Origin: Paenibacillus harenae DSM 16969
GTDB lineage: Bacteria > Bacillota > Bacilli > Paenibacillales > Paenibacillaceae
Length of the DNA: 64,000 nt
Assembly: GCF_000422465.1 (NCBI RefSeq)
Contig: NZ_KE383842.1
Span: forward strand, 1,695,845 to 1,759,844
Reading direction: 5' to 3'
A program made the position numbers and the translations under genes. The notes under the pieces are model-generated. The model was not told the origin of the DNA and made no database searches. It saw only the letters and a list, made by a program, of their open reading frames with translations. Positions within the stretch are counted from its first letter, which is position 1. Each line of letters begins with the position of its first letter. Shown one piece after another: positions 14,301 through 20,300 of this stretch.

Positions 14301-17300
14301 GATCCTGCTGCTCCGCTTCCGATGCCATGACGACACGCATGCCGACGCTTAAAGCGTACAGCGTTTCAAGAACGAAAATATCGAACGAGATGGTCGTCAC
14401 GCACAATATTGTCAAGCCGGGGCCGAATTCGAATGTCCGCTGCATGGCATGAATAAAATTGCCCACGGTGCGGTGCTCCAACATGACCCCTTTCGGCTTG
14501 CCGGTCGAACCCGACGTATAGATGACATACGCGAGATGGCTCGAATCCGAAATCGAATCCGGCGCAGTTCCATCCTCCGCATACGCCGCTTCGTCATCCG
14601 CCAACACGACATCTCCGGAGAAAGCCCCTCCTCCGGCTTGCCCGCTTTCCGTCAGCAGCACTTTCGCGCCGCTGTCCTCCAGCATGTACGCCACGCGGTC
14701 GCGAGGATAATCCGGGTCGATCGGCACGTAAGCCCCGCCGGCTTTGAGCACGGCCAGCAGCCCAACCAGCATCCGCTCGCTGCGGGGCATTAGCAGTCCG
14801 ACAAGCGTATCCGCGCCGACCCCATGCTGGCGCAGCGTCCGGGCCAGCCGGTTCGCTTGTTCGTTCAAACGCCGGTAAGTCATGCTTCGCTCCCCGAAGG
14901 TTACCGCAACGGCCTCCGGCGTCCGCTCCGCCTGTTCTTCGATAAGGCGGTGGACCGTTTTATCCCGTGGGTATTCTCCTTCGGTTGCGTTGAAGGAATG
15001 CGAAATTTCCCATTTCTCCGGCTCGGTCATCATGTCGATCTCCCCGAGCGTAACGGTCGGATCGGCCGCGACGGAGTGAAGCACCTGAATCATGTGGCTC
15101 ATCATGCGCACCGCCGTTTCCCGGCGGTAAAGCTTCGTGCAAAACTCCAGAACAAGCTTAAGGCCATCCTCCGTTTCACGAGCGTCCAGCGACAAATCAG
15201 CCTTGGCGTTTTTTTCATCGACGGGATACGGGACGCATTGAACGCCTGGAAATTCCAGCTTTTCCATCTCGATGTTGTTCAAGCTGAACATGGTGTCGAA
15301 TAACGGATTCCTGCTTAAGTCCCGGCGAACGTTAAGCTTCTCCACCAGTTCCTCGAACGGATACTGCTGGTTCTCGAACGCCAGCAGCGTCCTTTCCTTG
15401 ACTTGCCCGAGAAAATCCGTGAATCTCAGCATTCCTTCCGGCTGGCAGCGGACCGGCAGCGTATTTACGAACATGCCTACGACGTCCCCGACTTCCGCGT
15501 TCGGCCGTCCCGCCACCGGTGTACCCACTATGATGTCGTCTTGACGCGAATACTGAGCCAGCATCACCTGATAAGAAGCAAGCAGCACCATATATAACGT
15601 CGTTCCGGTTTGCGCGGCCAATCGGTTCAAACGGGCCGTCAATTCACCATCAATGCCGGACACGACCGTATCGCCTTCAAAGTTTTGCACCGGCGGGCGC
15701 TTGAAGTCGGTCGGCAGTTCCAGAACCGGCAACTCGCCGGACAGCGTATCAAGCCAAAACCGTTCCTGGATGCCGTGCTCCTCCGACGTAAGCCAGCTTT
15801 GCTGCCATACGGCATAATCTTTGTACTGCAAATGAGGTGCGGGCAAAGATTCGCCGGCGTAAGAACGGATCAGTTCATTCACGATGACCGCAACCGATAT
15901 GCCGTCGGAAACGATATGATGCATGTCAATTAGAAGCAGATGGCTCTCCTCCGCCAACTTCACCAGTCCGACTCGCAGTAAAGGCGGCTTGCTCAAGTCG
16001 AACGGACGGACGAACCGCTCAACCGCGTATGGAATATCCGACTCGTCAACAGCGCTGTGGAGGATGGCGAAATCAACGTCCTCATGAACGAACTGCACCG
16101 GTTCGCCGTTTACGAGCTCGAACGACGTACGCAGCGATTCGTGCCGGCGAACCATCTCGGCGAAGGCGCGCTGCAGCCGATCGCGGTCAACCTGCCCCTG
16201 GAGCAGCATGGCGGCAGGCAAGTTATAGGCCGTGCCGGTGCCCGCTCCCTCCAACCTATCCAGTACAAACAGACGCTTCTGCGCCGAGGAAAGCGGATAA
16301 TAGGCTTGAAGCGGCGCCGGTTCGATAGCGGAGTAGACAGACGTTAATTCGGCATTCATCGCTGCTGCGGAACCGGCCTTATCGTCGATGCCGGCAGCAA
16401 GTTCCGCGACGGTCGGATGTCTGAAGATCGTGCGCAGCGGAATTTTCGTATCGAATTCTTTTAATATGCGGGCCGCAAGCATCGCCGCGCTGAGCGAATG
16501 CCCGCCGTTATGGAAGAAGTCGTCTTCGACTCCTAATGAATCTACACCCAGAACTTCCTTCCAGATCGCTAGCATTCGCTCTTCCGTTTTCGTCCGCGGA
16601 GCAGTTTGAACCGTGCCGGCTGCAGTAAGCTTCTGCGGTTTCGGCAGCGCTCCCCGATCCAGCTTGCCGTTGCTTGTCAGAGGCATCCGTTCAAGCTGTA
16701 CGAAGAACGACGGAATCATATAGGACGGCAAATGCCCGGATAGGTACGTGCGTATTTCAATATCGTTAGTTTGGCTGTCGGTTATATAGTAAGCGACTAA
16801 TATTTTCTGGTTATGGGTATCGTTCGAAACCGCCACAGCCGCTTCCCTGATAGCCGGTATCTGCAATAGGACGGATTCAATTTCACCCAGCTCGATCCGA
16901 TATCCGCGAATTTTCACCTGATGATCGATCCGGCCAAGGTATTCCATCTCCCCGCTGGGCATCATCCGGGCCAAATCTCCGGAACGGTATATTCTCTCGC
17001 CAGGCACATGCGGGTTCATCATAAACCGGTCAGCCGTCAGCTCATCGCGGTTCAAATAGCCAAGCGCCACCCCGTCTCCCCCGACATACAGCTCTCCGAC
17101 CGCGCCGATAGGCGCCAGCTGTTTGTTCCGGTCGAAAATGTAGGCGGTAAGCGTGGGAATCGGTTTCCCGATATTGCTTACATTCGAGGCGATCTCTTCG
17201 TCGCCGATTTCTTTATACGTCACATGCACCGTCGTTTCCGTAATGCCGTACATGTTAATCAGCTTCGTATCCGGATATTTCTCGCGCCATGGACGTAGCA

Positions 17301-20300
17301 TCGCAGGGCTTAACGCCTCGCCGCCGAAGATGACATATCGTACGCCAAGCTCTTTATCCGCCCTCTTCATTTCATCGTGAATGAGCGCATAGAAAGCTGT
17401 CGGCGTCTGATTCAAAACGGTGACCTGCTCCTCGCGAAGCAGCTCGGCGAACTCCGCCGAATTTTGCGCCACATGCTTAGGCACGATCACGGTTTTGCCC
17501 CCGAATAACAACGCGCCATACATTTCCCACACCGAGAAGTCAAAACAGAACGAGTGAAACATGGTCCATACATCCGTTTCGCCAAACTCGAATTGCAGTT
17601 GATCATGCACAAGCAGACGCACGACGTTGCGATGCGTGATCATTACGCCTTTCGGCAGCCCTGTCGTACCTGACGTATAGATAATGTAGAGAAGATCATC
17701 CGGTTCGTTTATTTGCGGCAAGTTGCCAGTCTCTTCCGCATAGACGGCATCATCCTGCAAATCGATAACGATTCCGTTATATGCCGCTGCAGATCCAAAA
17801 TGCCCGGTTTCCGTCAGGAGCACCGTTGCTCCGCTGTCATGCAGCGTAAATTGAATGCGGTCCGCCGGGTAGGCAGGGTCAATCGGCACATAAGCGCCCC
17901 CCGCTTTGATAATGGCAAGCAAGCCGGTGATCATCCTCTCGGATCGTTCGACTAGAATCGCGACAAGGCTGTTGCGTGACACACCGCAATTGCGCAGCGT
18001 TCCCGCAAGCCGGTTAGCCTGTTCGTTCAGCTCGCGATAGGTGAGCGCCTGTCCATCGTATGAAACCGCGATACGGTCCGGCGTTCTTGCCGCCTGTTCC
18101 TCGAACAAGGCGACGACTGTAGCCGAATGCGGATAGACCGCCTTGACAGGATGAAGATCATGCAGCAGTAATTGCTTTTCCTCCATGCTCATCATAGGGA
18201 TGCTTCCAAGCGCGCTTTCAGGAGCGGACGTTACGGCTTTGAGCAAGTTCAGATAATGAACAGACAGCCTGTCCATCGTTTCCTTCTTAAACAATTCACT
18301 GCAGTATTGCAGCTTAAAGCGGATATGGCCGGACTGCTCGGAAGCCTCCAATAACAGATCGAATTTGGCGACATCCTCATCCAGCTCATTAACCTTTAAC
18401 CGTAAACCTTCGAATTCCATCTCGACGATATCGTTATTCATATGAACGAACATCGTGTCAAACAGCGGGTTTCGGCTGCTGTCCCGCCCGAGCTCAAGCT
18501 TCTCGACAAGAGCGTCAAACGGATAATCCTGATGCTCGTATGCTTGAAACAGCGTTTCCTTCACCTCTTGCAAAAATTGCAGGAAGGTCTTATTATCCTG
18601 CGGAAACGTACGTATGTTCAACGTGTTGACGAACATTCCGAATATACTGTCGACCTCGGCAACCGATCGTCCGGCAATCGGAGTGCCTACGATAAGATCT
18701 TCCTGCCACGTATACTTGAACAACAGCGCTTGATAGGCGGCGAGCATAACCATAAAGGACGTCGTCCCCGTGTCGGAAGCAAGCTTGCGAATGGCGTCTG
18801 TCAAGGTTGTCTCGGCATAAAACCAAATCCGGGCTCCAGCAAAGCTTTGTACGGAAGGCCTTGGATAATCCGTTGGAAAAGCAAGAACCGGTAATTCTCC
18901 TGACAACTGCTTCATCCAGTAGAATTCATGGTTCTTCATGGCTTCACTGTTCAGCAAGCGATTTTGCCAAGCGGAGAAATCCTTGTACTGTATTTCAAGC
19001 GCAGGCAACCGGGCTCCTCGATAATAGGCTCCAAATTGCTGCAGAAACAACTGAACGGATACGCCATCTGTGATAATGTGATGCATATCAATAAATAATG
19101 CATGCTGCTCCTCGCCAAGCTTCACCAGCAGGACACGCAATAGCGGTGCCCCGTTTAAATCGAAGGGGCGAATGAACCCGCGTGTGATCTGAGGCAATTG
19201 GTCTAAAGAAGCTTCTATCATCGGCACTTCCAACTCGATCTGCGCATGCACCATCTGGAAGGGAACTCCGTCCTTTACGACAAAGGAGGTGCGCAGCGCT
19301 TCATGCCTGTGAACGAGCAATCTAAGCGAATCCCGTAAACGCGCAGCATCCAGAGGACCTTCGATCGAGAGCATGCCGGGCAGGTTATAAGCCGTACTCC
19401 CTTCCTCCAATAAATGAAGCAAAAACATACGCTTCTGCGCGGAGGAAACCTCGTAAAACTCTTGTCCTTGAACAGGTTCAATTGTCTGTAGGCGATTAGT
19501 GTCCGTCTGCTGCAAATAACGCGAAAGTCTGACAGCAAGCCCCTCAACCGTCGATGCTTCAAACAGTTCACGCAAAGGTAATTCCACCCGATACTGCTTA
19601 TAAAGATTAGCCATGATAACCATGGCCTTCAACGAATCTCCGCCAAGCTCAAAAAAATTGTCGCGAGTGCCAATTCGGTCGACGCCCAGCACAGTTTGCC
19701 AAATATTCGCCAAAATCAGCTCTGCATCGCTCCGTGGAGCGACATATTCGGCAGCTGCTCCGCCAAGCTCGGCAGCCGGCTCCGGCAGCGCCCGGCGATC
19801 GATCTTGCCATTCGCGGTAAGCGGGAATGCTTCCAGCTGCACGAAATATGAAGGAACCATATAATTAGGAAGATCCGACGAAATGAACTCCCTTAGCTCC
19901 GCAGAGGCAAGCTCCCACTTCCCGGTAAAATACGCACACAAATATTTGTTGCCGTTGGAGTCGCTGCGATCCAGCACCAGCACTTCTTTAATGGCTTCAT
20001 GCTGCATGAGACGGGCTTCGATGTCACCGCATTCGATCCGATGTCCGCGGATTTTGACCTGATGGTCGATCCTTCCCATATATTCCAGACTTCCATCCGG
20101 AAGCCACCTCGCCAAATCACCTGTCCGGTATAGTCTTACTCCGGAATCACTCTGAAACGGATCCATCAGAAACGCCTTTGCCGTTCTCTCAGCATCGTTC
20201 AAATAGCCGCGTCCAACTCCTATGCCTGATACGCAGAGCTCGCCGACTACGCCGATTGGAAGCAAATTCATCTGTCCGTCAACGACATAGACCTTGAGAT